Shown one piece after another: positions 63,001 through 64,000 of a stretch of 64,000 bases of DNA (position 1 is its first letter; each line of letters starts with the position of its first letter). The DNA lies in the NCBI GenBank assembly GCA_033782935.1, contig JAWQEG010000004.1, positions 1,674,001-1,738,000 of the forward strand. The letters are read 5' to 3'. Source of the DNA: Petrolisthes cinctipes (lineage: Eukaryota; Arthropoda; Malacostraca; Decapoda; Porcellanidae). The notes below the pieces were generated by a model, which searched no databases, had not been told where the DNA came from, and saw only the letters and a program-made list of their open reading frames with translations. The position numbers were made by a program, and so were the translations under genes.

Positions 63001-64000
63001 CATGTTTTTAGCCTATATTTTGAAAATATTCTAGCACTGTGTAGGCATGTACAGATTGCTTCTGGGACCCCAAAATATTAAATTTTTGGGTGTTTTGAGC
63101 CTGAATTTGAGATATAAACGGGTACTGAAGATGCATGCACATATCGACTTTTGTGCACCTAAAAGATCGATTTTCAGTATGTTTTGAGCATGTATTTTCA
63201 AAAATACTCTAACACGGAGTAGGCATGTACAGATCGCTTCTGGGACCCCTAAATATCGAATTTTCGGGTGTTTTGGGACTGAATTTGAGATATCGACTTT
63301 TTGGCACCTAAAAGATCGATTTTTAGCATGTTTTTAGCCTATTTTTTGAAAATATTCTAGCACTGAGTACAGATTGCTTCTGGGACCCCAAAATATTGAA
63401 TTTTCGGGTGTTTTGAGCCTGAATTTGAGATATAAACGGGTACAGAAGATACATGCACATATTGACTTTGGGCACCAAAAATATCGATTTTCAGCATGTT
63501 TTGGGCATGAATTTTGAAAATACTCTAACACGGAGTAGGCATGTACAGATCGCTTCTGGGACCCCAAAATATCGAATTTTCGGGTGTTTAGTGCCAGAAT
63601 TTGAGATATAAACGGGTACAGAAGATGCATGCACATATCGACTTTTGGGCTCCTAAAAGATCGATTTTCAGTATGTTTTTGGCCTGTATTTTGAAAATAC
63701 TCTAACACGGAGTAGGCATGTACAGATTCCTTCTGGGACCTCTAAATATCGAATTTTCGGGTGTTTTCGGACTGAATTTGATATATCGATTTTTTGGCAC
63801 CTAAAATGTCGATTTTTAGCATGTTTTTAGCCTATATTTTGAAAATATTCTAGCACTGTGTAGGCATGTACAGATTGCTTCTGGGACCCCAAAATATTGA
63901 ATTTTCGGGTGTTTTGAGCCTGAATTTGAGATATAAACGGGTACAGAAGATACATGCACATATTGACTTTTGGCATCTAAAATATCGATTTTCAGCATGT

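Larger units (their letters stand above)
42120..64000. repeat. Satellite array, block C
   Basis: Continuation of the same L/S satellite to the right edge of the window. It has the largest number of overlaid higher-order duplications in the window (offsets of about 352, 819, 1149, 1493, 2131 and 10741 bp). Rare deletion forms include GCTTCCCAGAATATCG (47041 and 59111), in which about a dozen bases are lost, and CATGCACATGACTTTTG (58689). I see no genes or further insertions. Confidence 0.97.

Overview
This is a eukaryotic satellite-DNA window. About 58.4 kb of the 64 kb (roughly 91%) is one AT-rich tandem satellite, broken by two insertions of unrelated DNA. I see no intact protein-coding gene, rRNA, tRNA or CRISPR array. 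The organism is probably an arthropod, and most likely a decapod crustacean. The clues are a short SINE-like insertion whose core resembles, from memory, a repeat common in shrimp, crab and crayfish genomes, a retroelement Gag-like ORF with spaced Cys/His motifs, and long GA/CT microsatellites. No database search supports this.

Layout: (1) 1-24308 satellite; (2) 24309-25759 a 1451-bp GC-rich insertion with a retrotransposon Gag-like ORF, possibly DIRS/tyrosine-recombinase type, truncated at its 3' side; (3) 25760-38016 satellite; (4) 38017-42119 a 4103-bp DNA transposon of the Tc1/mariner superfamily, flanked by TA, with very long inverted arms, a decayed transposase C-terminus in the centre, and a SINE-like insertion in its right arm; (5) 42120-64000 satellite.

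The satellite has two main monomer lengths. The long form (L) is 176-177 bp. The short form (S) is 148 bp and equals L minus one 29-bp segment lying between two ATAT copies. The basic higher-order repeat is S+L+L, about 501 bp. Larger and younger units are laid over it with offsets of about 352, 819, 1149, 1330, 1493, 1676, 2131, 2633/2810, 3161 and 10741 bp. Shared rare variants show these blocks are mosaics, as expected from repeated unequal crossover, conversion or replication-based rearrangement. Many stop-free reading frames of 60-186 codons exist on the minus strand; they are by-products of the repeat and are not annotated as genes.

Both insertions have a paralogous empty site elsewhere in the window: about 48.1 kb for the retroelement fragment and about 43.27 kb for the DNA transposon. 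The insertion junctions can therefore be read directly. The array looks like a large heterochromatic, possibly centromeric or pericentromeric, satellite that traps transposons. The centromeric role is inference only.
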